DNA of 35,153 nucleotides, from contig JBJXFC010000214.1 in the NCBI GenBank assembly GCA_046153915.1, positions 1 to 35,153 of the forward strand, written 5' to 3'. Numbering within the stretch: position 1 is the first letter of the stretch; each line of letters starts with the position of its first letter. Under the pieces are notes generated by a model. That model was not told where the DNA came from, made no database searches, and saw nothing but the letters and a program-made list of their open reading frames with translations. Of the stretch, positions 1 through 10,400 are shown piece after piece. The position numbers were made by a program, and so were the translations under genes. This DNA comes from JANNVZ01 sp046153915 (GTDB taxonomy: Bacteria; Bacteroidota; Bacteroidia; Flavobacteriales_D; Sanyastnellaceae).

Positions 1-834
1 TCAGGTGCACAAAGTGAAACCGATTTCACTTTTGGTGGAAATTACAAAGACATCTTGTTTGTTGGTGGCTCGCTTGCTTTTCAAGGCGTGCGGTTTTTCG
101 AAAAAGGAATTTACCGCGAAGAATTTGAACAGGGAGAGCCATTAAATAATCTAAGCTTTCAGGAAAACATTCGTGCAGACGGAACCGGAGTTGGGTTGAA
201 ACTGGGATTTATTATTAAACCCGCTGATTGGGTTCGCCTGGGTGCCGCCTATCACACACGCACAGTTATCAGCATGCGCGAAACGTATGATACACGTGTT
301 ACCACCAGTTTAACAAACGGAACATCCTATGATGAAGCTTCGCCTGTGCTTGTTACCAACTACAATCTGAGAACACCTGCCAGAATAATGGCGAATGCAG
401 CTTTTGTACTTGGCAAAGTGGGTGTAATAGCCGTTGACTATGAGTTTACCGACTACAATGCCATGAACATGAAAGGCACAGGAGAAAATAGCTCTTACAA
501 TTACGATATCGAAAACGAAACCATCGATAAAATTTACCGTGGTACACACCGTGTAAGTGCCGGTATGGAATGGCGTGTTGCCAAGGTTTGGTATCTGCGC
601 GGAGGGGCGATGTATCAGCAAAGTCCATTCATAGATGGGGTGGCCAACAACGATCCTACCATCAGCTACAATGGTGGAATAGGCTACAGAAACGACTACT
701 TCTTTATTGATCTGGCAGCAGGTTATCAAACCCGCGATCAGATTTATTATATGTATAAAACCGATGAGACTACTCCCGCATCGATTCAAACCAAAGTTTT
801 GAGAACAATGCTATCAGTAGGTTTCAGGTATTAA
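1..834 (+). CDS. FadL/OMPP1-type outer membrane transport protein, 3' part
   Basis: The frame is open from base 1 with no convincing start, so the gene begins upstream and about 277 C-terminal codons are visible. The segment GGNYKDILFVGGSLAF followed by YREEF, the alternating hydrophobic strand pattern and the C-terminal aromatic residue (GFRY) are typical of the OMPP1/FadL/TodX beta-barrel family of Bacteroidota. These barrels sit in the outer membrane and take up hydrophobic molecules such as fatty acids. The substrate cannot be read from the sequence. A rho-independent terminator follows 22 bases after the stop, so this is the last gene of its transcript. Family assignment is by recognition of the sequence pattern. 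Another porin-like barrel is possible but less likely. Confidence 0.75.
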   Translation, partial: SGAQSETDFTFGGNYKDILFVGGSLAFQGVRFFEKGIYREEFEQGEPLNNLSFQENIRADGTGVGLKLGFIIKPADWVRLGAAYHTRTVISMRETYDTRVTTSLTNGTSYDEASPVLVTNYNLRTPARIMANAAFVLGKVGVIAVDYEFTDYNAMNMKGTGENSSYNYDIENETIDKIYRGTHRVSAGMEWRVAKVWYLRGGAMYQQSPFIDGVANNDPTISYNGGIGYRNDYFFIDLAAGYQTRDQIYYMYKTDETTPASIQTKVLRTMLSVGFRY

Positions 835-855
835 TACTGCTATAACATACAAATG

Positions 856-886
856 AGCCAATCAGATTTTCTGGTTGGCTTTTTTT
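856..886 (+). terminator. Rho-independent terminator after the FadL-type gene
   Basis: AGCCAATCAG and CTGGTTGGCT form a 10-bp stem with one G-T pair around the loop ATTTT, followed directly by a run of seven T. It lies 22 bases past the stop codon at 834. Confidence 0.85.
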
Positions 887-943
887 GTATAGAAACATTC
901 TACTGAAACAATTTTCAGATAATTTTTATTGCCATGTAGGGGT

Positions 944-959
944 AATTGATTAATCAATT
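944..959. promoter_or_regulatory. Perfect 16-bp palindrome upstream of the TonB receptor gene
   Basis: AATTGATTAATCAATT reads identically on both strands. It sits about 140 bases before the TonB receptor start and 60 bases after the previous terminator, where an operator would be expected. It is AT-rich, so a chance origin is possible. No regulator is identified. Confidence 0.4.
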
Positions 960-1097
960 GTCATCTTCCGACTATTGAGTTTAAACACCATTACAATCCA
1001 TTGACCGACCAGCTAACACAATTCACCTATTGAGACAGGAATAATCATGCAGCTTGCGATCAAATTGCGCCACCTTTTATCAATAACACAAAGTTTT

Positions 1098-3464
1098 ATG
1101 CGTTCAAAAAACAAACTGAAATTCTTTAAATTATCGCTTATCGCAGCATTTCTTTTCGCTGCAAATTGTATCACAGCACAGAATTTCACTGTAAGTGGAT
1201 CTGTGAAGGATTCCAGAAATGGAGAAGACCTGATAGGCGCTATTGTTTCGGTCAAAGAAGATCCAGCAAAAGGTGCGGCGACAAATGCTTATGGCTTCTA
1301 TTCCTTAACCCTTCCAAAAGGGAATTATACATTGGTGTACCAATTTCTTGGATATCTAAAAGAAGAAAAAGCGATAGTGTTGGACAAAGATATTATCCTG
1401 AATATTCAAATAGGAGAAGAACCTACAACTACCAGTGAAGTCCTGATCACAGGAGAAAAAGTAGATAAAAACGTGCGCAGTACCGAAATGGGAGTTACGC
1501 GCATTGATCCCAAGAGTGTGGAATCTGTTCCTGTTCTTTTTGGTGAAAGAGACATCATCAAAATATTTCAGATGACACCCGGAGTAAAAAGCGCAGGTGA
1601 AGGCAGTTCCGGATTTTATGTGCGCGGCGGTGGTTCCGATCAGAATTTGATTCTATTGGATGAAGCACCCGTGTATAACGCTTCTCACTTGCTTGGTTTT
1701 TTCTCGGTATTCAATTCGGATGCATTAAAAGATGTTACACTCTACAAAGGTGGAATGCCGGCAGAATATGGAGGAAGAGCTTCGTCTGTTATGGATATAA
1801 AAATGAAAGACGGTAACTCCAAAAAATTTGGTGCATCTGGTGGCATTGGATTGATATCATCGAGGTTGACATTGGAAGCGCCAATTGTAAAGGACAAAGG
1901 ATCGTTTATGATTTCGGGGAGAAGAACGTATGCCGATGTGTTTTTAAAACTCTCAAAAAATGAAAACACAAAAAAGTCAATTCTCTATTTCTATGACCTC
2001 AACTTAAAATCAAACTACAAATTCAACGAAAAAAACAGGTTGTATTTGTCCGGTTATTTCGGTAGAGACAATTTCGGACTTGCCGATGTTTTTGGATTCG
2101 ACTGGGGCAATAGCACCGGCACTTTGAGATGGAATCACATCTTCAACGACAAACTCTTCTCGAATACGTCTGTGATCTACAGTGATTACAGCTACCGATT
2201 TAAATTCAATGCAAGTGGTAGTGATGTCAAATTCACTTCGTCTATTCGTGATTGGAATCTGAAGCAGGATTTCTCTTATTTCCCCAATCCGAACAACAAG
2301 ATCAAATATGGCGCTAATGCCATCTACCATACGTTTATTCCAGGTGAAGTTGAGAGCGACTACGAGTCTTTCACAGATACGAAACTCACAAACCGTTATG
2401 CACTTGAAGGTGGTGTTTATTTGCAAAATGATCAGAGCATTACAGAATTCTTTGGCATTCAATACGGCCTACGTTATTCGTATTTCAACTACCTCGGCGA
2501 GGGCAAGGCCTACACTTTTGATGATGAGGGCAACAAAACTTCCGAGACGGCTTATGGCTCGTGGGAAAGCATCAAAACCTACGGTGGATTTGAGCCGCGT
2601 GTATCATTGAAGTATGAATTGACAAACGCCAGTTCGATCAAGGCATCATTCAACAGAGCTTATCAATACCTTCATTTACTTTCCAATTCCACGTCTTCTC
2701 AGCCAACGGATATCTGGGTACCGAGCAGCAACAATATCAAACCACAAATTGCCGATCAGGTTTCTGGTGGATACTTCCGCAATTTCAAAAACAACGCCTA
2801 CGAATTTTCGATTGAAGGTTATTACAAACTATTGCACAATCAGATCGATTATCGCAACGGCGCCGATCTTTTCTTCAATGATGAAGCAGAAGGACAACTT
2901 GTATTTGGAAAAGGACGCGCTTATGGTGCAGAATTTTTCCTTCGCAAACAAAGCGGCAATTTCACCGGATGGATAAGTTATACTTGGTCGAGATCACTTC
3001 GCACATTTGATGATATCAACGAAGGTTCAGAATATCCATCGCGTCAGGACCGCATTCATGATCTGGCCATTGTCGCCATGTACAAAATAAACGATCGCAT
3101 TCGCCTATCAGCCAATTGGGTTTACTACACGGGTTCTGCTGTAACCTTCCCTTCCGGCAAGTATGAGGTTGGGGGTGTTCAGGTTCCATATTACACTGAA
3201 CGCAATGGATACCGCATGCCAGCTTATCACCGCATGGATGCAGGTATTACTATCGACACGGACAAAACAAAGCCCAGAAAAAGGCCACGAAAGTTCAAAG
3301 ATTTCGAATCGAACTGGAATATTTCGGTTTACAATCTGTATGCCCGTGAAAATGCATATTCAATTACTTTCCGTGCCAACGAAGACAATCCGCAACAAAT
3401 GGAAGCAGTTCGGACAGCCTTGTTCAAAATTGTACCATCCGTTACCTATAATTTCTCTTTCTAA
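1098..3464 (+). CDS. TonB-dependent receptor with carboxypeptidase-regulatory-like N-terminal domain
   Basis: Outer-membrane active transporter energised by TonB/ExbBD; the substrate is unknown. ATG 1098 gives a 788-residue protein with a clean signal peptide (basic MRSKNKLK, hydrophobic core, cleavage near TAQ at 26-28). An in-frame ATG at 1047 would bury that signal behind 17 residues. Residues ~30-115 form a carboxypeptidase-D regulatory-like beta sandwich (GEDLIGAIVSV, YGFYSLTLPKGNY). Residues ~120-235 are the plug (FYVRGGGSDQNLILLDEAPV, then YGGRASSVMDI), and the rest is the 22-strand-type barrel ending in Phe (TYNFSF). The gene is followed 32 bases later by a DUF4249 lipoprotein, a recurrent pair in Bacteroidota that suggests a joint uptake complex. 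Family is secure; substrate is not. Confidence 0.92.
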   Translation: MRSKNKLKFFKLSLIAAFLFAANCITAQNFTVSGSVKDSRNGEDLIGAIVSVKEDPAKGAATNAYGFYSLTLPKGNYTLVYQFLGYLKEEKAIVLDKDIILNIQIGEEPTTTSEVLITGEKVDKNVRSTEMGVTRIDPKSVESVPVLFGERDIIKIFQMTPGVKSAGEGSSGFYVRGGGSDQNLILLDEAPVYNASHLLGFFSVFNSDALKDVTLYKGGMPAEYGGRASSVMDIKMKDGNSKKFGASGGIGLISSRLTLEAPIVKDKGSFMISGRRTYADVFLKLSKNENTKKSILYFYDLNLKSNYKFNEKNRLYLSGYFGRDNFGLADVFGFDWGNSTGTLRWNHIFNDKLFSNTSVIYSDYSYRFKFNASGSDVKFTSSIRDWNLKQDFSYFPNPNNKIKYGANAIYHTFIPGEVESDYESFTDTKLTNRYALEGGVYLQNDQSITEFFGIQYGLRYSYFNYLGEGKAYTFDDEGNKTSETAYGSWESIKTYGGFEPRVSLKYELTNASSIKASFNRAYQYLHLLSNSTSSQPTDIWVPSSNNIKPQIADQVSGGYFRNFKNNAYEFSIEGYYKLLHNQIDYRNGADLFFNDEAEGQLVFGKGRAYGAEFFLRKQSGNFTGWISYTWSRSLRTFDDINEGSEYPSRQDRIHDLAIVAMYKINDRIRLSANWVYYTGSAVTFPSGKYEVGGVQVPYYTERNGYRMPAYHRMDAGITIDTDKTKPRKRPRKFKDFESNWNISVYNLYARENAYSITFRANEDNPQQMEAVRTALFKIVPSVTYNFSF

Positions 3465-3496
3465 TCATGTCATCAAATATCCAATTGCCTTTTACC

Positions 3497-4324
3497 ATGA
3501 ACACATATAAAACGCGTATCCAAAAGAGCCTATTGATTGCAATTCCAGCGCTATTAATGGGAATGCAGAGTTGTCAGAAAGTCATTGAGATTGAGCTGGA
3601 AGAAGCAGAACGCCAGGTAGTGATTGACGGTGGCGTTTACGAAGGGGATGATCATATCCGTGTGCGCATCAGCAAGACCACAAGTTTTTTTGACACATCT
3701 TCACCAGAGGGAATCGGCGGAGCTGTTGTCTCTGTTACAATGCCAGATGGTGCTATTGTTCCGTTGAACGACGGCGGTAACGGCTATTACACTTCGGGCG
3801 ATGTTGTTATTGCAAACAATGGAATGTATGCTCTCAAAGTGGAAACGGGAAATAAAACATATACGGCCTCTTCCTATATGTCGCCCTCTCTCCCACTCGA
3901 CACGCTTGAATACGAATTCCAGGAAGCACAATTTGGTGGTGATCCCGGTTACAATGTATTCCTAGTTTTTCAGGATCAATCAGGCAAAGATTTTTACAGA
4001 ATAGTAACCAAAGTAAACGGCGAATTAATGAACGAACCTTCGGATATCCTGGTATTTGACGACAACCTGAATGACGGCAATTTGATTCGCATACCTGTTT
4101 TCACCCGTTTGTTTGAACCTGGTGACACAGTAGAAGCAGAACTTCAGGTGCTTGATCCTGATTTATACGAGTTCTACCAAACCTTTGCCGCCGTAGCAAG
4201 TGAAGACGCAGGTAGTCCATTCAGTGCTGCACCCGCCAATCCTGAGACCAATATTGTAGGCGGAGCGCTTGGCGTTTGGGGAGCTTATACTTCGAGTAAA
4301 AAAACGGTTGTTCTTCCATTGTAA
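3497..4324 (+). CDS. DUF4249 family lipoprotein, partner of the TonB receptor
   Basis: Predicted outer-membrane lipoprotein of 275 residues. The signal peptide ends in the lipobox-like MQSC, with the lipidated cysteine at position 26 when ATG 3497 is used. ATG 3467 would add ten residues before the basic region. After the Cys come a short acidic helix (IEIELEEAERQ) and beta-rich sequence with VVIDGGVYEGDDHIRVRIS and GGAVVSV, the pattern of DUF4249. Members are usually encoded just after a TonB-dependent receptor, as here, and are thought to act at the cell surface in nutrient capture. That role is inferred from gene pairing, not shown by motif. A bidirectional terminator follows. Confidence 0.82.
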   Translation: MNTYKTRIQKSLLIAIPALLMGMQSCQKVIEIELEEAERQVVIDGGVYEGDDHIRVRISKTTSFFDTSSPEGIGGAVVSVTMPDGAIVPLNDGGNGYYTSGDVVIANNGMYALKVETGNKTYTASSYMSPSLPLDTLEYEFQEAQFGGDPGYNVFLVFQDQSGKDFYRIVTKVNGELMNEPSDILVFDDNLNDGNLIRIPVFTRLFEPGDTVEAELQVLDPDLYEFYQTFAAVASEDAGSPFSAAPANPETNIVGGALGVWGAYTSSKKTVVLPL

Positions 4325-4345
4325 CGAACTAATAATTGAAAGCAT

Positions 4346-4375
4346 AAAAAAAGGCCACATACTGTGGCCTTTTTT
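4346..4375. terminator. Bidirectional rho-independent terminator between convergent genes
   Basis: A GGCCACA/TGTGGCC core extended by A6/T6 gives a 13-bp stem with a three-base loop. The A-run on one side and T-run on the other make it functional on both strands. It serves the DUF4249 gene from the left and the PorE-like gene from the right. Confidence 0.9.
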
Positions 4376-4391
4376 CGTTTCATATTGACTT

Positions 4392-6398
4392 TTATTTCTT
4401 CTTATCAGTAACGATAAATTCCGTTCTGCGATTTTGTTCGTGTTGATCTTCCGGACAAAAGACGCCGTCTGTGCAATTGTTGAGCAATTCCTTCTCACCA
4501 TATCCTTTGCTCACGATGATATTTCTTGGAACACCTTTTTTGATGAGGTAATCCACCGCGGCTTTGGCACGTTTTGCAGACAAATCGTCGTTGTATTCAA
4601 AACTACCTCGGCAATCTGTGTGGCTGCGCAATTCGAAACGCAAATCCGGATTATCGCGAAATAATTTCACTAAGTTATCGAGGTAAGGCAGGGCGTCGGT
4701 GCGAATATCCCATTTGTTGTAGTCCCAATGGATTTCTGGCAAATTGTATTTTCCGTCTTTGTTTGAGCTTCCATTGTTTCCCGTGGTTCCGCCTTTGGTG
4801 TTTTTGTCACCACCTTTGTTGCCACCATTGGTATCATTTCCTGCTGTATTCCCACCATCGTTTCCGGGGCTTACATAAAGTTCTTTCAATTCAATAACTT
4901 TCTGGAATTCGTTGTCGTCACCTACACCATCGCGCGTATTAAACGTTCCACTTTCTTTGAAGTAACCATCCAACTCCGTCGAAATCTGATAGTCTTTTCC
5001 TTTTTCAAGAATCGCCGTGAATTTTCCATCACCGTCTGTAAGTACCATTTGTTCTGTGCCATCAGTAAGATTCTTGATCAAAACTTTGGCGCCTCCCAAT
5101 GGCAACATGCTGTCTTTGCCAGTAACAAGGCCTTCCATAGTTACTTTGTTATCTTCGGACACAAAGCTGTAAATTCTATCGCTTCCACTTCTATCACTGC
5201 TCAAATAACCACTCTTTCCATCGGCGTTCCAAACCATCGAAAAGTCGTCTCTATTGGTATTGATAGGATAACTCACATGCGCAGGTGCACTCCAGATCCC
5301 GTTGATTTTTGTGCTCGAGTGAATATCGAGTCCACCCAAACTATGGTGACCATCGCTACTGAAATAAATGGTGTTTTCATCGGCAACAGTTGGGAAAACT
5401 TCATTGCCTTTGGTATTGATATCATCTCCGAGGTTTTTTGGTGTTCCCCAGGTACCGTCTGCATACTTCGATTCCCAGATATCCATTCCACCTTTACCGC
5501 CTGGCATATCACTGCTGAAATAAAGTGTGTTTCCATCGGGAGAATAAGCAGGGTGAGCAAACATGTATTTTGAATCACAGAATGGAACCAGTGTGGGTTT
5601 CTCTGGTTTTCCATCGGGCCCAAGTTTGCTTGCATACAATTGCATGTTGCTTACGCGCTGATCATTTCCGGCAAGAGCGCCACCATTTAACTGGAAACTA
5701 CGAGTGAAAATCATTGTCTGACCATTTGGCGATACTGTTGCAACTGCCTCATGGTATTTTCCATTTACCACTGGCAGAGGTTCTGGTAAAGTCCAAGCAA
5801 CGCCATCTTGTTTCGAATAGTACAAATCGGTATAAGCCTTATTGGTATAAGGATCGTGATCACCTTTGGTAGCAGGGCTGCTGAAAATCAAACCTCCGTT
5901 GTAGGGATAGGCCGAATAAACTCCAAACGTATTGGGAATATTTACCGGATTCACCTGAAACAAGAGTGAGTCTTTGCGCATATCGTTTAGTTTCTTACAG
6001 CCTGCTAAAAGGTCTTTTGCTACTTCATTATTGGGATCACGGCTGATAATTCCTTCGAAAATTGGTTTAGCATCTTCGTACTTTCCATTTGCCATAAGCG
6101 CTTTAGCATAATTGATGCGATCGCGATCCGTATTATCCGTAGCAGTAGATGAAAGTGCATAACTCGCTTCGGCCTTGCTAAACTCGTTAGTAAGCAAATA
6201 ACTTTCTGCCAGCATTCGACGTCCGGGTGCATCTTCTTTTTTCTTCAATCCTTTCTCAAGGAAAAAAATAGCATCCTGGTATTGAAGTTGGTCGAATGAT
6301 TCTTTGCCATTTTTGATGTATAGTGTTGAACAACTGCTCATAAAAAGAGCCAGCGCAACTACCATCACCCAGGGATGAATTCGAAATGAATTTTTCAT
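4392..6398 (-). CDS. PorE-like lipoprotein: TPR, PD40 beta-propeller, regulatory-like domain and OmpA peptidoglycan-binding domain
   Basis: A 668-residue lipoprotein (lipobox FMSSC, Cys23). Residues ~30-135 are TPR helices (DAIFFLEKGLKKK, KAEASYAL, KYEDAKPIFEGII). Residues ~150-410 are PD40/WD40-like blades (HPAYSPDGNTLYFSSD, VADENTIYFSSDG). Residues ~418-490 are a carboxypeptidase-regulatory-like sandwich, followed by a Gly/Asn/Thr linker (~507-548). Residues ~550-668 are an OmpA domain with Asp595 (SHTDCRG) and Arg610 (SAKRAKA), the pair that grips diaminopimelate in peptidoglycan. This order matches PorE of Porphyromonas gingivalis, a T9SS accessory protein. It is last in the adhesin-PorP/SprF operon, 54 bases after the PorP gene, which suggests it anchors that secretion complex to the cell wall. 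Many paralogues exist per genome, so identity with the core PorE is uncertain. Confidence 0.85.
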   Translation of the reverse strand: MKNSFRIHPWVMVVALALFMSSCSTLYIKNGKESFDQLQYQDAIFFLEKGLKKKEDAPGRRMLAESYLLTNEFSKAEASYALSSTATDNTDRDRINYAKALMANGKYEDAKPIFEGIISRDPNNEVAKDLLAGCKKLNDMRKDSLLFQVNPVNIPNTFGVYSAYPYNGGLIFSSPATKGDHDPYTNKAYTDLYYSKQDGVAWTLPEPLPVVNGKYHEAVATVSPNGQTMIFTRSFQLNGGALAGNDQRVSNMQLYASKLGPDGKPEKPTLVPFCDSKYMFAHPAYSPDGNTLYFSSDMPGGKGGMDIWESKYADGTWGTPKNLGDDINTKGNEVFPTVADENTIYFSSDGHHSLGGLDIHSSTKINGIWSAPAHVSYPINTNRDDFSMVWNADGKSGYLSSDRSGSDRIYSFVSEDNKVTMEGLVTGKDSMLPLGGAKVLIKNLTDGTEQMVLTDGDGKFTAILEKGKDYQISTELDGYFKESGTFNTRDGVGDDNEFQKVIELKELYVSPGNDGGNTAGNDTNGGNKGGDKNTKGGTTGNNGSSNKDGKYNLPEIHWDYNKWDIRTDALPYLDNLVKLFRDNPDLRFELRSHTDCRGSFEYNDDLSAKRAKAAVDYLIKKGVPRNIIVSKGYGEKELLNNCTDGVFCPEDQHEQNRRTEFIVTDKKK

Positions 6399-6452
6399 AT
6401 GTCTTTGTTCAGGTATAAAACGAATCAGCTTTGGAAAAAACCCATTACTGAA

Positions 6453-7376
6453 TTAAAAATATCTTGGCGATCTTGCTTTGATCTCTACACTTTTTCCGAA
6501 ATCATAGCCGAGCATGATTTCGTGAGCGTTGCCCACTTTGTATGTTTGAATGGACGAAAGTGTATAATCAAATGCATAACCCACACGAAGTTGATTGGTA
6601 ATATTCCATTCTGCCATCACGAGTAAAGCATCACCTGTTCTCCATCCGGCACCAACCCAAAACTTGCGCAAGAACAACACATTGCAATTCAGATCGAGTT
6701 CAACTGGTGCATTGCCCTGCACTTTGATAAGCGCACTTGGTTTGATAGCCAAATCAGGTGTTGGTTCAAAAACAATTCCTCCATTGATGTAAAGGTGATT
6801 TCTGAAATAACTGTTTAAACCCTCGCTGTTGAAGCTCACTTTTTCGTCGATGGCTGCAACACTTGGTATAGACACACCAGCGAACCAATTCGAAGTGTAG
6901 TAATAAAGCCCTGCTCCAAAACGAAGTACAGATTGACCTTTCAGATTGGATGCATAAACAGGATCTTCTGTATCCCAAATAATGGCTTCTGTAAGATTAG
7001 CTGAGTAGCGTGACAATCCGATGCGCACACCACCGCTCAGGAAACCCGGTCCGAGTGAAACACGCGATGCCAAATTTCCGGCCACGTTAAACTCTTTGAT
7101 AAGACCAATTTGATCATTGCTCATATTGAGTCCAATTCCGAGTTTGTTGTTCATGATTGGACCATCCAGACAAAGGGTTTGAGAAGTTGGTGCCTTATCA
7201 AATTTAGTCCATTGGCTGCGGTGCAGAATAGTGCCGCTCCAATATGGATGTGTTCCTGCATAGGCCGGATTTAAAACCAGACTATTGAACATGTATTGAC
7301 TTATCATGATCTCCTGTTGCGCACTTGCCGCAACCGTCATGAAAGCTATTGTAAGGAGAATGAGTATCTTTTTCAT
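6453..7376 (-). CDS. PorP/SprF family type IX secretion outer membrane protein
   Basis: Start taken at the second Met (MKKILIL...), giving a 307-residue barrel precursor with a signal peptide ending SAQ; ATG 7385 would only add MTH. The mature N-terminus QQEIMISQYMFNSLVLNPAY is the hallmark of PorP/SprF (Q-Y-M-x-N...NPAYAG), followed by QWTKFDKAPTSQ. In Flavobacterium johnsoniae SprF is needed for secretion of the repeat adhesin SprB, encoded just before it. Here the gene likewise lies 43 bases after a giant SprB-repeat protein with a type-B sorting domain, so it is probably the dedicated outer-membrane partner of that cargo. A PorE-like lipoprotein follows. Family is secure; cargo specificity is inferred from position. 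Confidence 0.92.
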   Translation of the reverse strand: MKKILILLTIAFMTVAASAQQEIMISQYMFNSLVLNPAYAGTHPYWSGTILHRSQWTKFDKAPTSQTLCLDGPIMNNKLGIGLNMSNDQIGLIKEFNVAGNLASRVSLGPGFLSGGVRIGLSRYSANLTEAIIWDTEDPVYASNLKGQSVLRFGAGLYYYTSNWFAGVSIPSVAAIDEKVSFNSEGLNSYFRNHLYINGGIVFEPTPDLAIKPSALIKVQGNAPVELDLNCNVLFLRKFWVGAGWRTGDALLVMAEWNITNQLRVGYAFDYTLSSIQTYKVGNAHEIMLGYDFGKSVEIKARSPRYF

Positions 7377-7419
7377 ATGTGTCATCGATTCTTTCTTTGT
7401 ACTTTGATTGTGAATGGAA

Positions 7420-10400
7420 TTATTCTCTGCGCAGGTCTACGTATGTATTAAATTCCTTACCGCAGCCTTCGAACAATACGAAGTAAGTGCCATCTGCCAA
7501 CACTCCACCATCCTTCGTTTGCCCATACCAGTCGTTGTCGTAATTGTCTTTCTCATAAACCAAATTGCCCCAGCGATTGAATACTTTAAACTGACTTCCG
7601 TCGCACAAATAAGCACCGGGTATATAATAGGTATCGTTAAATCCATCACCGTTTGGCGAAAGACCAGTAGGCAATTCCAATTCTTCAGGCTGAGTCAAAG
7701 TGATCAATGTATCCAGTGTACATCCATTCGCATCAGTGATAGTTACCACGTATTCACCTGCACCCAGATTTTGCGGATTTGATGTAGTATCAGCCACATC
7801 AATAGGCGACCAGTCGTACGTATAAGACGGAGTGCCACCATTTACATCAAGCAAAATGTAGCCAGAAGTAGCGCCCGGTGCTCCTACGTTGTAATCACCA
7901 ACAACGCTCACAGTAATATCAACGCTCAATACGGAAGGTTCTCCGATAGAGAATGGTTCTGTTCCGCTGCAACCAGCTTCATCCTGCCATTCCATGGTGT
8001 AGCTACCTGCAGGCAATTCGCTGATTGAAGACCCTGTTCCAATTTCCAGACCTGTTGCATCGAACCATGTGATAGTCACGTTGCCACTCGCTCCGGTTAT
8101 TGTTGCCGCGGCAGATCCATCAGAATCGCCATTGCAATTTACATTGTCTGTCTGCACACTTGCATCAATCGGATTATTCTGATCAACTGTGTAAGTTGCT
8201 GTAATAATGCAGCCATTGGCATCCGTAATTGTCACCGTATACGAACCTTCACATAGATCTGTCTGATCCAGTTGGTCCTGAATAACTCCAGCGCCGGTCC
8301 ATACAATATCAAAAGGTGAAAGCCCGCCCGTGAGAGTAACATCTATTGCACCATTGCATTGACCGCAAGATGCATTGGTGATATTGCCCGTAATTTCCAT
8401 CACAGGTTCCACATTGACAGTAAAGCATACTTCAAATGAACAGCCGTTCGCATCGGTTACTGTGACACAAACTTCACCATCTGCAGAGACAACAATACAA
8501 TTTGTAGTTTCGCCGGTGCTCCATGCATATGCATATGGTGTTGTTCCACCACTTGCCAGAGCGCACAGATCCATGGTTCCATTTCCACAATTGTATTGAT
8601 CGGCGATAGTTGCAGAAAGTGGAAGAGGATCGATGATAGAAACTGTTGTCAACTGACTACAGCCCATCATATCGGTTACTTCCAGTGAATAGTCGCCTTC
8701 ACAAAGTCCCGAAAGATCTTCATCGGTAGAATTGAAATTATTAGGTCCGCTCCAATCATACGAATACCCTGGTTCTCCTCCGGTTACCGTTACATCAACA
8801 GTTCCATTGCATGCATTGTCGCACAAAGGCTGCACCACGTCAATTGGATCTATTACAATTTGTGTTGGCTGAGTTAGATCCCATTCAATAAGAAAAGCAC
8901 AACTGTTGGCATCGGTAACAAGCACTTCATAATGGCCTTCACCTAAACCAGATTGAGATAATTGTCCATCAATTGTCCCTGCACCAGTCCAATCCAGATT
9001 ATAAGGTGGAACCCCACCACTTATTTCTATTTCGATATACCCATCGTTGGCATTAAAACATGAAATGTTATAGGCATCTTCGTAATACAGCGACAAAGAA
9101 TCGGTGTATGTAAGTGGTAATTCTGGTTCGGTAATTTCATAGCACAAGGTGTCGGTGCATCCCTGCGTATCCAATACAGAAAGGCAATATTGACCAGCAA
9201 TCAAACCAGTTATGGTATTCACATCACCGCCAATTGGAAGGTTATTTTGGTCGGTCCATGAATAAGTATAGCCGGGAGTACCACCTGTTACATCCGCAAC
9301 GATCTGGCCGTTGTTGTCGCCGGTGCATTGCAAATCAAAAATTTGTTCTTCGTCCTGCACAATTGCAGAGAGATTGATTACAACTTCTTCAGGTTCATTC
9401 ACTGTAACATTCAACGTTGTGGTACAATCATTTTCATCCACAAAATCGAAAACATAAGTTCCCGCACACAGCCCAGGGAAGGTGGTTGGTTGACCACTTT
9501 GTTCAACACCCATAAATTCACCATTTATGAAACAATTGATAGGTCCACCAAATTGCGAAGTGCATGTTATGATGATTTCCCCGTCACAAACGCTATTGCA
9601 GGATGCGTCCGTTACAGTAGTCACTTCACAAACAGGAGGTACTGTTTCTGTTACTTCGAATACGTAGGTTTCGGAGCAACCGTTGCTATCGGTAACAATC
9701 AAAGTAAATATTCCTGCAGGCACACCGATAAGTATCGCAGCATTTGAAGCATTGCCATTGAGATCTCCAGACCAATTGTAGAAATACAATCCAGAACCGC
9801 CCGCAATTCCCGGATCGATATTGCCACCGGCAGGATCAGCACAAACGATATTGGTAATAACAGGGGTCGATGTAATAGGCTCTGGTTCTGTGAGTGTAAT
9901 ACATGTTGTGGCAAGACATCCGTTCGCATCTGTAACGTTTACGCCATAACCACCTGCAGGCAATCCGCAGAGGTTACTTGCAAAATCAGGATTGCCGTAA
10001 TCTGTAGGATTGATAAGAGCGCACTCAGCACCCAACCAGTCGAAGAGATAACATTCCGGAGCATAGGTATTACAATCAGGTGTTCCACCCGTTGCAAAAA
10101 CGCTGATGCAGGCATCAGTGAGACCGTTGCAACTTACATTGTATCCACCATCAAATTCTGAAAGCACAAGCGTAATTGAAATCAATTGTGGTGCATCCAA
10201 CGTGAAAGTTTGTGATACAACGCAGTCCGAAATTGTATCTGTAACCTCAACTGTGTAATCACATTCGAACAGATTAAAAATGTCTTCGTCTGTTGATCCA
10301 CTGAAAAAACAGCCCTGAGGCGCAGACCATGAATACGTGTATTCACCAGAACCATTAAGGACTGTAATATCAATACTACCATCATTCTGTCCAAAACAAA

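Noticed and set aside
2010..2462. 150-codon minus-strand open frame opposite the TonB receptor barrel
   Set aside because: It lies wholly within a well supported gene and has no domain or signal.
5049..5573. 174-codon plus-strand open frame opposite the PorE-like gene
   Set aside because: It mirrors the PD40 blade region of the real gene and shows no protein-like features of its own.
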